The notes: generated by a model not told the origin, from the letters alone. A stretch of 9,157 nucleotides of DNA from Flavobacteriaceae bacterium (GCA_018623955.1 JAAZUX010000018.1:1-9157), one strand, 5' to 3'; counted from the stretch's first letter, positions 1 to 6,570 are shown. Numbers and translations: made by a program.

Positions 1-556
1 AATTGGCTTTGGGATAGTTTGTGAGAAATCCTTTGGGTACGTTACCGGTAGGAACCCTACTGGGTTTGAGTTCATTTTCTACCCGAACGATGATGGTGTT
101 TTTCCTCCCGGGTTTGATGACTTGGGATACCTCAAAAGCAAAAGGTAAGTGGCCTCCTTTATGGATGCCCAATCGCTGTCCGTTGACCCATACCGTGGCG
201 TGATAGTTTACGGAACCCAACCGAAGCCAAACTTCCTCTGAGATCCAGCCTTGAGGAACAAAGGTTTTGGTTTCGTACCAAACTACATCCAAATAGTCAC
301 GGCTGTCTGTAAACTGTTCGTTCCAACTGCCCGGCACAGCAATCGGCCGGGTATGGGTCAACCCTTCGAACCATCTTTCTTGGATTCCTAAATTTTTCGG
401 ATCTTTTTTGAAATCCCAAATGCCGGAAAGGTCGCTCAAACTGCGAAACTGGTTCTGTTGTGGAAAAAGGGCAATGTCTTTGGGATCAGTCTGTGCCATT
501 GCGTTATTACAAAAAGATAATAACCCTAGGATGAGTAATAAAATTGGTTTTTTCAT
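1..556 (-). CDS. Secreted beta-glucuronidase-like glycoside hydrolase family 2 protein (5' part, runs off left edge)
   Basis: Reading leftward from the ATG at 556-554, the frame stays open for 185 codons to the window edge. It begins with a lipid-rich signal peptide ending in 'NNAMA|Q', so export to the periplasm is likely. Residues about 35-185 match the N-terminal sugar-binding jelly-roll domain of GH2 beta-glucuronidases as I recall E. coli UidA: 'DLSGIWDF', 'IAVPGSWNEQF', 'DVVWYETKTFVPQGW', 'VWVNGQ' and 'HKGGHLPFAFEV' appear in the same order. The family releases terminal glucuronic acid from glycosides; the catalytic glutamates lie in the C-terminal TIM barrel, outside this window, so substrate specificity cannot be judged, and another GH2 activity is possible. 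It is divergent from the barrel gene at 690, with 133 bases between the two starts. Confidence 0.88.
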   Translation of the reverse strand, partial: MKKPILLLILGLLSFCNNAMAQTDPKDIALFPQQNQFRSLSDLSGIWDFKKDPKNLGIQERWFEGLTHTRPIAVPGSWNEQFTDSRDYLDVVWYETKTFVPQGWISEEVWLRLGSVNYHATVWVNGQRLGIHKGGHLPFAFEVSQVIKPGRKNTIIVRVENELKPSRVPTGNVPKGFLTNYPKAN

Positions 557-671
557 GATAAATTTTCGTGTTAAGTCATTACAAGTTAATTATCCTTTTG
601 AAATCAAGAAAATTGATGAACAATAATCATTCTTTTGCTCAAAGCATGAAAAAATTTTCTGGTTTTTTGAT

Positions 672-679
672 TAGTTTTG
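672..679 (+). promoter_or_regulatory. Candidate Bacteroidota -7 element (TAGTTTTG) for the barrel gene
   Basis: TAGTTTTG fits TAnnTTTG exactly and ends 10 bases before the ATG at 690. No TTTG -33 element is seen at the usual distance; the nearest, at 634-637, is too far upstream. The predicted leader is only a few bases long. Confidence 0.4.
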
Positions 680-689
680 TTGTGTCAAT

Positions 690-1904
690 ATGAAACAGTT
701 ATTACTAACTATATTTATAGTATTAATTTTCTTTAAGTCCGCTGCTCAATCGGACAAAATCAAAGTTTTTCTCAGCTGTCGTTGTGATGACGATTTTATC
801 AAACAGAATACACTTGTATTTGACTATGTAAGAGACAGAACCCTCTCTGATATTGAAGTTTTTGTTTTTGAAATTACCAATGCCGGTGGGGGAAGAAATT
901 ATTCTTTTGAATACAAGGGTAAAAATGATTTCCAAAACATGGATAATGATATCAGTATTGATATTCCGAGCAATCTCACTTTTGTCGAGTCCCGAGAACA
1001 GTTGTTGAAAACATTTAAACTGGGTATGGTTTACTTTTTACAGAACACCACTTTTCAAAACCAACTGGAAGTGACCTTCCACAATGAAAAAGACCAACCC
1101 GGTGAATTGTCATTGGATCAATGGAAAAATTGGGTTTTTGAAGTTTCGGGTTCCTTTAATTTCGAAAACGAAAGAAGTATAAAGGAGGAGGAATACAACT
1201 TGGGCTTGGAAGTGGATCGGGTTACGGAAATGTGGCGGATTCGGTCGGATTTTGGAATGCGTCGATCGGTAAAGTTTTTTACCGGAGACGAGGAGAGCTA
1301 TAACAGTGAGCGAAAAAGAACCTTTTTCTCGGGGAGTGTTGTCAAAAGTCTTTCCAATCATTTTTCAACGGGTGTTTTCGGATACTACCTCAATGATACC
1401 TTCAGAAACTATAGATCCTTTGTTAATTTTTCTCCTGCTTTGGAATATAATTTTATTCCCTACTCTGAGGTGTTAACCCGAGAGATCACTTTGGCTTATA
1501 AAGTGGGATATAATTTTTATGAATATTTTGAAAAAACCATTTATGGGTTTCTAAATCAAAAAATGTTTAATCAATCACTGACCCTCAATTTGAGGTACAG
1601 AGAGAAATGGGGGAGTATCTATTCTTATCTGGTGGCTTCTCAGTTTTTGGATCAGCCGGATCAAAATAGATTGACGCTCAACAACAACATTAACCTGAGA
1701 ATCGTTAGGGGGCTTTCCCTCAGGATTTCAGGAAACTTTCAATTGATCCGGGATCAGATCAACCTTCCTCAAGGTGAAGCTTCTATTGAAGACTTGTTGC
1801 TCAGACAAAGACAAATATCCACTGATTTCCAAAACAGAATCTCACTGGGATTGAGCTATACTTTTGGATCCATCTTTAATAATATTGTCAACACCCGATT
1901 GTAA
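690..1904 (+). CDS. Putative outer-membrane beta-barrel protein with Cys-x-Cys N-terminal domain
   Basis: 404 residues. Residues 1-20 are a signal peptide ending 'KSAAQ|S'. Residues 21-135 form a compact domain with 'FLSCRCDDDFI' (Cys30, Cys32), 'DYVRDR' (45-50) and a 'GGGR.YSFEYKG' segment (67-77). From about 145 to the end the protein alternates short amphipathic strands rich in aromatic and charged residues ('WVFEVSGSFNFENE', 'LTLNLRYREKWGSIYSYL', 'LSLRISGNFQLI', 'ISLGLSYTFGSIFNN'), the pattern of a bacterial outer-membrane barrel. I do not recognise a named family; I have an impression that the CDxDFI/YVRDR/GGGR head recurs in related uncharacterised barrel proteins but cannot verify it. 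The role of the head (metal binding, partner docking, structural disulfide) is unknown. No obvious operon partner follows; the next plus-strand start is 180 bases on. Confidence 0.75.
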   Translation: MKQLLLTIFIVLIFFKSAAQSDKIKVFLSCRCDDDFIKQNTLVFDYVRDRTLSDIEVFVFEITNAGGGRNYSFEYKGKNDFQNMDNDISIDIPSNLTFVESREQLLKTFKLGMVYFLQNTTFQNQLEVTFHNEKDQPGELSLDQWKNWVFEVSGSFNFENERSIKEEEYNLGLEVDRVTEMWRIRSDFGMRRSVKFFTGDEESYNSERKRTFFSGSVVKSLSNHFSTGVFGYYLNDTFRNYRSFVNFSPALEYNFIPYSEVLTREITLAYKVGYNFYEYFEKTIYGFLNQKMFNQSLTLNLRYREKWGSIYSYLVASQFLDQPDQNRLTLNNNINLRIVRGLSLRISGNFQLIRDQINLPQGEASIEDLLLRQRQISTDFQNRISLGLSYTFGSIFNNIVNTRL

Positions 1905-2065
1905 TCAAAAGGGCAAATCCAAACCCCAATTTGTGAAATATTCAACTTCCTGGGTTTAAAAATTAATTGTTGAAATTGCTCCCTAACGTGACAATTCTGC
2001 AGGGGTAAACTTATACTCAGACATTAATTCCTGGCCCCAGTGCTTTTTTACTCGAATTGATTTTA

Positions 2066-2077
2066 TAATTTTGGAGG
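2066..2077 (+). promoter_or_regulatory. Overlapping -7-like element and Shine-Dalgarno-like GGAGG before the 2084 gene
   Basis: TAATTTTG (2066-2073) matches TAnnTTTG exactly and overlaps GGAGG (2073-2077), which sits 6 bases before the ATG at 2084. If transcription began just after the -7 element, the GGAGG would lie upstream of or at the transcript start, so the two signals are unlikely both to serve this gene. GGAGG supports the choice of start if the real promoter is further upstream. Confidence 0.35.
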
Positions 2078-2083
2078 GTGGAA

Positions 2084-2351
2084 ATGGGTCTTTTAATTTT
2101 ACTCGGAACTTTTGTGGTGGTTGGAATGATCCATTTTATTTCCATGAAAATGATGAAAATTCCCGAAACCAAAAAAAACAGTGTACCGAAAATTTTTTTG
2201 GTATTTCTATGGGATTGTTTTAATGTTTGATGGCGCTTTCAACCTAATAGAAAAAGGAGCATTTTATTGGAGTTTTACGATTTTGTTTCTGGTCGGTTTA
2301 ATTATTATCATTCTAAATCTTTTGGGGAAGATTGAAACCAAAGGGAACTAA
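2084..2351 (+). pseudogene. Small two-helix membrane protein, frame broken in a T7 run
   Basis: From the ATG at 2084 the frame gives a hydrophobic helix ('GLLILLGTFVVVGMIHFIS'), then a basic stretch ('KMMKIPETKKNSVPKIF'), and stops at 2228-2230 after 48 residues. A second open frame overlaps this and runs to the TAA at 2349-2351, carrying 'YGIVLMFDGAFNLIEKGAFY' and a second helix ('SFTILFLVGLIIIILNLL'). Dropping one T from the T7 run at 2193-2199 joins them into an 88-residue protein with two membrane segments. Neither half looks complete alone: the first has an uncharacteristic tail and the second has no good start except an internal ATG. The family is not recognised. A genuine decayed gene, a sequence error in the homopolymer, or slippage would all look like this. 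Confidence 0.55.
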
Positions 2352-2361
2352 ACGGTTTTTT

Positions 2362-2814
2362 TTAACCCCCTGTTTTTCCGCTGAGAAATTTAAAGAACTT
2401 TTGATGGATTCCGATTCCATCAATATTAAATAAATCCCCTTTAGGTTCATATCCCAATTTTGAGTAAAATTCTGATGCATTGATTCTGGCATTCAACCAA
2501 AGAAGTTCAATTCTGTTATTCTTCAACTCCTGTTCAGCATATCTCATCAATTCAGATCCATTTCCCAGCCTTTGATATGAATCTAATGTTGCAATACCCC
2601 TTATTCTCATCGCATTTAATTCAGGAAAACAAGAGGATTGGATAGGAAGTGCTGAAAATACAGATATGACTTTCCTGTCCAATTCTACACAGAGATGGAT
2701 GGATAATGGATGATTATCGTACTCAAAATAGCAATCCTCAATCGGTCTTCCGGGACGAAGAACAGGATGTCTAACCGCGTAGGTTTCATTTGCTGAAATT
2801 CTCTTTATTTTCAT
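2362..2814 (-). CDS. GNAT family N-acetyltransferase
   Basis: 150 residues, normal for a single GNAT fold. The GNAT core moves an acetyl group from acetyl-CoA to an amine; the acceptor here is unknown. 'MRIRGIATLDSYQRLGNGSEL' (residues 69-89) is motif A, with the pyrophosphate-binding QxxGxG as Q81-R-L-G-N-G86. 'LLWLNARINASEFYSKLGYE' (104-123) is the conserved C-terminal half with the Asn-Ala-x-x-Phe-Tyr-x-x-x-Gly-Tyr pattern. The head 'ETYAVRHPVLRPGRPIEDC' (10-28) resembles a subgroup of small GNATs in Bacteroidota. No signal peptide, so cytoplasmic. The stop lies 10 bases from the convergent small membrane gene. It starts 53 bases after the broken lipoprotein ends on the same strand, so co-transcription is possible. 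Confidence 0.85.
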   Translation of the reverse strand: MKIKRISANETYAVRHPVLRPGRPIEDCYFEYDNHPLSIHLCVELDRKVISVFSALPIQSSCFPELNAMRIRGIATLDSYQRLGNGSELMRYAEQELKNNRIELLWLNARINASEFYSKLGYEPKGDLFNIDGIGIHQKFFKFLSGKTGG

Positions 2815-2867
2815 CTTCGGTTATGGGTAATATATGATGTGAGAGGGATAAGTAAATATTCCTCACC

Positions 2868-3287
2868 TTAATTTACAATAATTGTTCCATACATACCATT
2901 ATGAAGCGAACATCGATAGTAATAGGTTCCTGCAGCAGTTGGTGTCCAAGAAACCGTTCCATTTGTAGCTCCATTACCTGAGGCCCCTGAGATTAAATTA
3001 TCGGTACCGGTTTCCTGAACTGTTTTCAGATAAAAAGGATGTCCACTCGCATTTACAGCGAAGTTTACAGTATCTCCAACCTTGACAGTCACTGATGGGT
3101 CCGCACCTGAAACGGATCCGTTTCTGTCAGATCCACTTAGGGTGTAGTCACTGGAACTGGATGCGGTGACGTTAATGGTATAGGTTTCAGCCGAAGAAGT
3201 ATCAGAGGAGGTTGTTGAGGTGGTAGTTCCGGTATTGGTTGATGTTACTGATTCTACTGTCAAAGTGAAGTTATGTGAAATTGACTG
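2868..3287 (-). CDS. Segment 3: Thr/Ser linker plus cupredoxin (type-1 copper) domain
   Basis: This is the C-terminal module, open from just after the TAA at 3288-3290; the only usable downstream start in the linker is a TTG at 3263, without a visible ribosome site, so separate expression is doubtful. A Thr/Ser linker ('TSTNTGTTTSTTSSDTSS') is followed by about 105 residues of cupredoxin: 'VTVKVGDTVNFAVNASGHPFYLKT' gives the first histidine ligand and 'GTYYYRCSLHNGMYGTIIVN' gives Cys-x-x-His-x-x-Met. Counting from the TTG, the candidate ligands are His75, Cys118, His121 and Met124, a full type-1 set. Family knowledge predicts a mononuclear copper centre for electron transfer or copper handling; here it would sit at the tip of a surface lipoprotein. 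Confidence 0.6.
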   Translation of the reverse strand, partial: QSISHNFTLTVESVTSTNTGTTTSTTSSDTSSAETYTINVTASSSSDYTLSGSDRNGSVSGADPSVTVKVGDTVNFAVNASGHPFYLKTVQETGTDNLISGASGNGATNGTVSWTPTAAGTYYYRCSLHNGMYGTIIVN

Positions 3288-3635
3288 TTATCCATATGTC
3301 GCGGTCATCTCAACATTATGAGTCCCAATAGATGAAGAGTCAGGGGTGCCAAAAACAACAATAATTTGTGTTGCCGGGTCCCAATCACCAAAGACTCCGG
3401 GAGGTAGTCCATTGACATCCACCTTAACAGCACTGAAAAAATCCAGATTTGTTGGACAATTTTCACTATTAGACCCAGAATTGTCAGTGTATCGAATCCC
3501 TGTTGAAAAATAACGCCTGTCTCTTGAAATTGTTTCATCCACAGTCATGCCGCCATCGCTTGCAGTGAAGGTAAACTCTAATTGGCAATTCCTTGCGGTG
3601 GTGCCAGAGGTGGTGGTTGAAGTACTAGTTCCCCC
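3288..3635 (-). pseudogene. Segment 2: second putative-Ig module of the split lipoprotein
   Basis: In this frame a Thr/Ser linker leads into 'RNCQLEFTFTASDGG', then 'ENCPTNLDFFSAVKVDVNGL', 'PPGVFGDWDPATQIIVVFGTP' and 'IGTHNVEMTATYG', followed by TAA. The layout repeats that of the module ending segment 1 (Cys, Cys, then LP-x-GV, I-x-GTP, then a G-x-x-x-(Y/V)-x-(I/M) strand), which is the pattern of putative-Ig (He_PIG-like) repeats. The first ATG in the segment is at 3548, inside the module, so this is a fragment and not an independent gene. Confidence 0.55.
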
Positions 3636-4948
3636 TCACCTTGATTGGGATTGGTTTGAGTTGTAATTTGTTCAACGATTATTTGTCCACTTACAATAAT
3701 AGTTGGACTGGCTACACTGAGCATAATATCATAGTCAAACGATCCAACCGAGTTGGACAAGGGAGTGCCCGAAATCGTAATTTGGTTGTTGTCAAGACTT
3801 ACCGTAACACCCTCCGGAAGATTAGAGGAACTGACACTAAGTGTTTCGGTACAGGCAGATCCAAGGGTGACATCTATGGTTATTCTCTCAATGGCATCAC
3901 CAAGACTTATCGTTTGATTGGCATTGTTGGATGTGAGTTCAGTTTCAATAACACATTGGCTTAAAGCTAAAGTGGAAGATTCTATTTCGGTTGTTTGTGA
4001 TTTGGTATTGGCGGGAGCAGTGGGGTCGGTTGCCTCATCATAGGTTGGGTCCCTGTCAGCCTCTAATTGGTCATCACACACACCTATTAACTCAATATTA
4101 AAGCTCAAATAGTTGTTACTTAATTCAATCTCTGAAAGTGTTCCAATATTTGTTGTTCCTCGCTGTGCAATCCATCGCTGGTTTAAGCTTATCGAAGTTT
4201 CGGAATCGATTGTATACTGGCCTGTTATGGTTGAGGTTTCAGTGATCAGAGCAAATGAATTGTCGGATCTCAATATGATCTCATCGATTTTGCAATCTAC
4301 TGCTCTGCCAGACGATGAACTCTCTTTGTCACCTGGACGTTTCTTTCTGATCCTCCATTTCCCTACAGTGTTATTCTTATCGGTATCGTCCGGATTTAGA
4401 AGAGGTAGTTTTTCTTCAAAAGTAGCCGTAATGGTTTTGGATTGATCCATTTCGACCTCAAAAGGGTTTTCGAAAGTGTTTTCACCAAGATTATTTATCA
4501 TCTGTTGCCAATCATAAAACAAAAAGTCACTTTGGGGTGTAGCTGTTAATCTTATTGTTTTCCCCGATTCGTACTCTGTTGTTCCTCTTGCTGAGTTGAC
4601 TACTTGTTGGTCCACTGCTCCACTTCCAACCATGTCAATGGTCAAGGTATATTTCGACCTTATAAAATTGGCTTTGATTGTTAAATTAGAAGTCAGTTTT
4701 ACCAATATTGAAGTTCCTGAAAGGGAAGTTCCAGTCCATCCAGAAAACTCATATCCTTTATCAGGGGTTGCCGTGACCAAAACGGAAGCGTTCTGATCAT
4801 ACTGGCCTCCAGTTGAACTGACACTTCCTCCTTCGGAAGCTTCAACAGATAAGTTATACTTTAGTGGAGTTGCAGGTGGATTATCATCACTTTTACTGCA
4901 AGCGAAAACGCTTAGGCAAATTCCAAAAAGCAATACCAGCTTTTTCAT
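3578..4948 (-). CDS. Segment 1: lipoprotein with two InlB-type repeats, lipocalin-like and Ig-like domains (456 aa as read)
   Basis: The start at 4948 gives a lipoprotein signal with the acylated residue at Cys17 ('LSVFAC|SKSDDNPP'). The acidic S-D-D just after the cysteine resembles the lipoprotein export signal that places Bacteroidota lipoproteins on the cell surface. Residues 30-96 ('YNLSVEASEGGSVSSTGG', 'VLVTATPDKGYEFSGWTG', 'IKANF') and 98-177 ('TLTIDMVGSGAVDQQ', 'IRLTATPQSDFLFYDW', 'ITATFEE') are two divergent InlB B-type repeats. Residues 193-292 ('VGKWRI', 'CKIDEIILRSDNSFAL', 'ITGQYTI', 'SFNIELIGVC') look like a lipocalin-like domain. Residues about 330-426 are the first Ig-like module. 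Residues after about 439 ('ELVLQPPPLAPPQGIAN') are probably out-of-frame readthrough. If expressed as is, the product would be a truncated surface lipoprotein lacking the copper domain. Confidence 0.75.
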   Translation of the reverse strand: MKKLVLLFGICLSVFACSKSDDNPPATPLKYNLSVEASEGGSVSSTGGQYDQNASVLVTATPDKGYEFSGWTGTSLSGTSILVKLTSNLTIKANFIRSKYTLTIDMVGSGAVDQQVVNSARGTTEYESGKTIRLTATPQSDFLFYDWQQMINNLGENTFENPFEVEMDQSKTITATFEEKLPLLNPDDTDKNNTVGKWRIRKKRPGDKESSSSGRAVDCKIDEIILRSDNSFALITETSTITGQYTIDSETSISLNQRWIAQRGTTNIGTLSEIELSNNYLSFNIELIGVCDDQLEADRDPTYDEATDPTAPANTKSQTTEIESSTLALSQCVIETELTSNNANQTISLGDAIERITIDVTLGSACTETLSVSSSNLPEGVTVSLDNNQITISGTPLSNSVGSFDYDIMLSVASPTIIVSGQIIVEQITTQTNPNQGEGELVLQPPPLAPPQGIAN

Positions 4949-5181
4949 TAAAAATGAATTAAAATTACAAGATATAAATTATTAATATAATAAGTAAATA
5001 CTTTCCATGCCTATGCCATCAGAGGCCTTAATCTCGAGCAAACCCTGCTCATTAAAGATAGAATCGCTGAAGCCAATACTCCCCCTTACAAATATTCGGA
5101 TTATTCCATTAACAGTAAAAATTAACATGAGCTTTTGGATGCTGTATGGTTTTGGCCATCAAAGCTTAACAAATAAATTTC

Positions 5182-5189
5182 TACATTTG
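5182..5189 (+). promoter_or_regulatory. Candidate -7 element (TACATTTG) for the DUF2147 gene
   Basis: TACATTTG is an exact TAnnTTTG and ends 18 bases before the ATG at 5208. A TTTG at 5151-5154 lies about 27 bases upstream, longer than the usual spacer, so only the -7 half is convincing. Confidence 0.45.
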
Positions 5190-5207
5190 ATTTTATAAAA
5201 TAACCCT

Positions 5208-5624
5208 ATGCTTTTCAAACTAATTTTGAGTTTTGTTTTTTTGACTCATCAGCTGGATCCTTATACAGGCCAATGGATCAGCATTGATGACGAAACCGGT
5301 AAAGAAAAATCTGAAATCAGTCTCTATGTAGAAGGAGGAAAATTATACGGTCGAATTGATGCACTTCTATTACCAGAAGATCAAGGTAAAATGTGTGAGG
5401 CGTGCAAAGGAAGCGAAAAGGGGAAACCCATCGTTGGTTTGGTGATTGTCCAGGGTCTGATCAAAGAGGGAGAAAACTGGGTGGATGGAACCATTCTGGA
5501 TCCTGCAAATGGCAAACGCTACAGTTGTAACATTTCTCTAAAGGATGACGGAAACCTTGATGTGCGCGGATACCTTGGCTTTTCATTATTGGGTCGTTCC
5601 CAAGTTTGGAGACCCAAAAACTAA
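5208..5624 (+). CDS. DUF2147 domain-containing exported protein
   Basis: 138 residues, usual for the family. A short hydrophobic leader ('LFKLILSFVFLTHQ') suggests export; an in-frame stop at 5196-5198 fixes the start at 5208. The body carries the DUF2147 pattern: 'GQWISIDDETGKEKSEISLY' (the G-x-W-x-x-x-DDxTGKxKS opening), 'GKLYGRIDAL', 'CEACKGSEKGKPIVGLVI', 'WVDGTILDPANGKRYSC' and 'LDVRGYLGFSLLGRSQVWRP'. The paired cysteines in 'CEAC' are common in the family. DUF2147 proteins are small secreted beta-rich proteins with no established activity, often beside envelope or stress genes; I infer only a periplasmic or outer location. Probably a single-gene transcript. Confidence 0.88.
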   Translation: MLFKLILSFVFLTHQLDPYTGQWISIDDETGKEKSEISLYVEGGKLYGRIDALLLPEDQGKMCEACKGSEKGKPIVGLVIVQGLIKEGENWVDGTILDPANGKRYSCNISLKDDGNLDVRGYLGFSLLGRSQVWRPKN

Positions 5625-5816
5625 CCATTAATTCACAGTAATGGGTGCCTGTATTCCTTTATGCAGTATCTCTGATGCGGTTTTTCTGTAAGATCTACGA
5701 TTTGGGCGCTCAGCTGTTAAAGTTCGCTCTAAAGATCGAAGAGCTTCAGAAGCAGCAAAGCCCGCTGTGGGGGATGAAAATGATAAAAAACCATTAGTTT
5801 TATAGAAACTTTTAAA
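5625..5816 (+). other. Intergenic stretch with several small inverted repeats, no convincing gene
   Basis: By eye it is richer in G+C than the genes on either side. It holds overlapping inverted repeats: GCTCT/AGAGC (5726-5730 with 5740-5744), GCTTC-A-GAAGC (5743-5753) and CAGC/GCTG (5753-5767). Both strands have short open frames (67 codons minus from 5831; 40 codons plus 5675-5797), but neither resembles a known protein, and the minus one overlaps the start of the next gene. A TAGTTTTA at 5795-5802 is one base off the -7 consensus and may serve the gene at 5817. Confidence 0.35.
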
Positions 5817-6554
5817 TTGATTTACCTCCACAAAATATTGCCTCTTTTAGTAATGCCAATAATGGCATTTATTTCATTAATTTTCTTGAGTATTTATTTT
5901 AATAAAAAGAAAGTTGTCTATTTTACCTTAGTCATATTTTATATTATTTCTACACCTTTTTTTACGGAACATTTTTTTAAGACCGTTGAGGGGCAATACA
6001 ACCCAACACCATTAGAAGTTATAAATAGAGCAGATGCAATTGTAGTGTTGGGTGGTATTTTAGAAATCAATGAGTTTGGAAATCACCATAATGTTGAGTG
6101 GGGTGATGCCGATAGATTTTTTGGAGGGATTGAACTATATGAAGCTAAAAAATCAAATGTATTGGTTTTCACAGGAGCTCAAAATCCATACAATAGAACT
6201 AAATTATCTGAAGGTGAAATTTTAAAAAAGTATGCCATTAAATACGGTGTAACTGCTGAAGATCTTTTTGTGACTGGGGAGGTGTTAAACACTTTTGATG
6301 AATCAGCGGCTGTTTTAGACTTACTCGGAGAAAAGAAAAATATCATACTTGTCACTTCGGCTTTTCATATGAAAAGAGCAAAAGGCTTATTTGAAAAAAA
6401 GGGATTTAATGTGACGGCTTTTAAAGTTGATTATAAAACTTCTCCAATAATTAAACTAAACTTTATTGATTTTCTGCCGAATGCATATTCGCTTTCAATA
6501 ACTGAAATTGGGTTTAGAGAACTCTTAGGACGACTGTATTATGGTTTATTTTGA
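5817..6554 (+). CDS. YdcF/ElyC-type DUF218 membrane protein
   Basis: 245 residues. Two N-terminal membrane segments (about 7-28 and 33-50) precede a DUF218 domain: 'ADAIVVLGG' (72-80), 'GDADRFFGGIELYEA' (96-110), 'VLVFTGAQ' (115-122), 'SEGEILKKYAIKYGV' (131-145), 'LNTFDESA' (157-164) and 'NIILVTSAFHMKRAKGLFEKKG' region (175-196). This is the YdcF/SanA/ElyC arrangement; ElyC of E. coli, of similar length, is linked to envelope biogenesis, but biochemical activity is unsettled, so only an envelope role is inferred. The start is TTG at 5817: stops lie upstream (TAA 5784-5786), and the 'YLHKILPLLVMP' that follows fits the family's usual N-terminus, which the first ATG (5853) would remove. Followed by a hairpin at 6571-6591. 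Confidence 0.85.
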   Translation: MIYLHKILPLLVMPIMAFISLIFLSIYFNKKKVVYFTLVIFYIISTPFFTEHFFKTVEGQYNPTPLEVINRADAIVVLGGILEINEFGNHHNVEWGDADRFFGGIELYEAKKSNVLVFTGAQNPYNRTKLSEGEILKKYAIKYGVTAEDLFVTGEVLNTFDESAAVLDLLGEKKNIILVTSAFHMKRAKGLFEKKGFNVTAFKVDYKTSPIIKLNFIDFLPNAYSLSITEIGFRELLGRLYYGLF

Positions 6555-6570
6555 CTTTTATTCTCAGGCT

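Larger units (their letters stand above)
2868..4948 (-). pseudogene. Large modular surface lipoprotein with C-terminal cupredoxin domain, disrupted by a frameshift and an in-frame stop
   Basis: Three consecutive minus-strand open segments read as one protein. Segment 1 (start 4948) stops at 3578-3580 after a nonsensical proline-rich tail. If one G is added to the GGGGG tract (C5 on the plus strand, 3631-3635), the frame passes from '...TNPNQGEG' into 'GTSTSTTTSGTTARNCQLEF' and on into segment 2. Segment 2 ends at a TAA (3288-3290), but the same frame continues without a gap as 'QSISHNFTLTVES' into segment 3, ending at 2868. The repaired product is about 693 residues: lipoprotein signal, two InlB-type repeats, lipocalin-like domain, two related Ig-like modules with 'GLPPGV'/'NLPEGV' and 'GTP' motifs, Thr/Ser linkers, and a copper-binding cupredoxin. 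Homologous modules and linkers on both sides of each lesion are the main argument for one ancestral gene. Whether the lesions are real or sequence errors cannot be told here. Confidence 0.75.

Noticed and set aside
21..626. Plus-strand open frames of 60 and 72 codons
   Set aside because: They are antisense to, or run off the start of, the GH2 gene on the minus strand, which has clear family homology and a signal peptide.
1921..1957. AAACCC/GGGTTT inverted repeat as terminator of the barrel gene
   Set aside because: Only 6 bp with a loop of about 25 bases and no T run; too weak to call.
3305..3538. 77-codon minus-strand frame inside the lipoprotein
   Set aside because: Hydrophobic frame-shifted shadow of the second Ig-like module; the alternative frame has the conserved LPPGV and GTP motifs.
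5007..5198. 63-codon plus-strand frame between the lipoprotein and DUF2147 genes
   Set aside because: Composition and lack of any recognisable pattern suggest chance; the opposite strand gives a more protein-like reading.
5628..5831. 67-codon minus-strand frame before the DUF218 gene
   Set aside because: Overlaps the start of a well-supported gene, matches no family I know, and has no visible start signals; kept only as part of the intergenic description.
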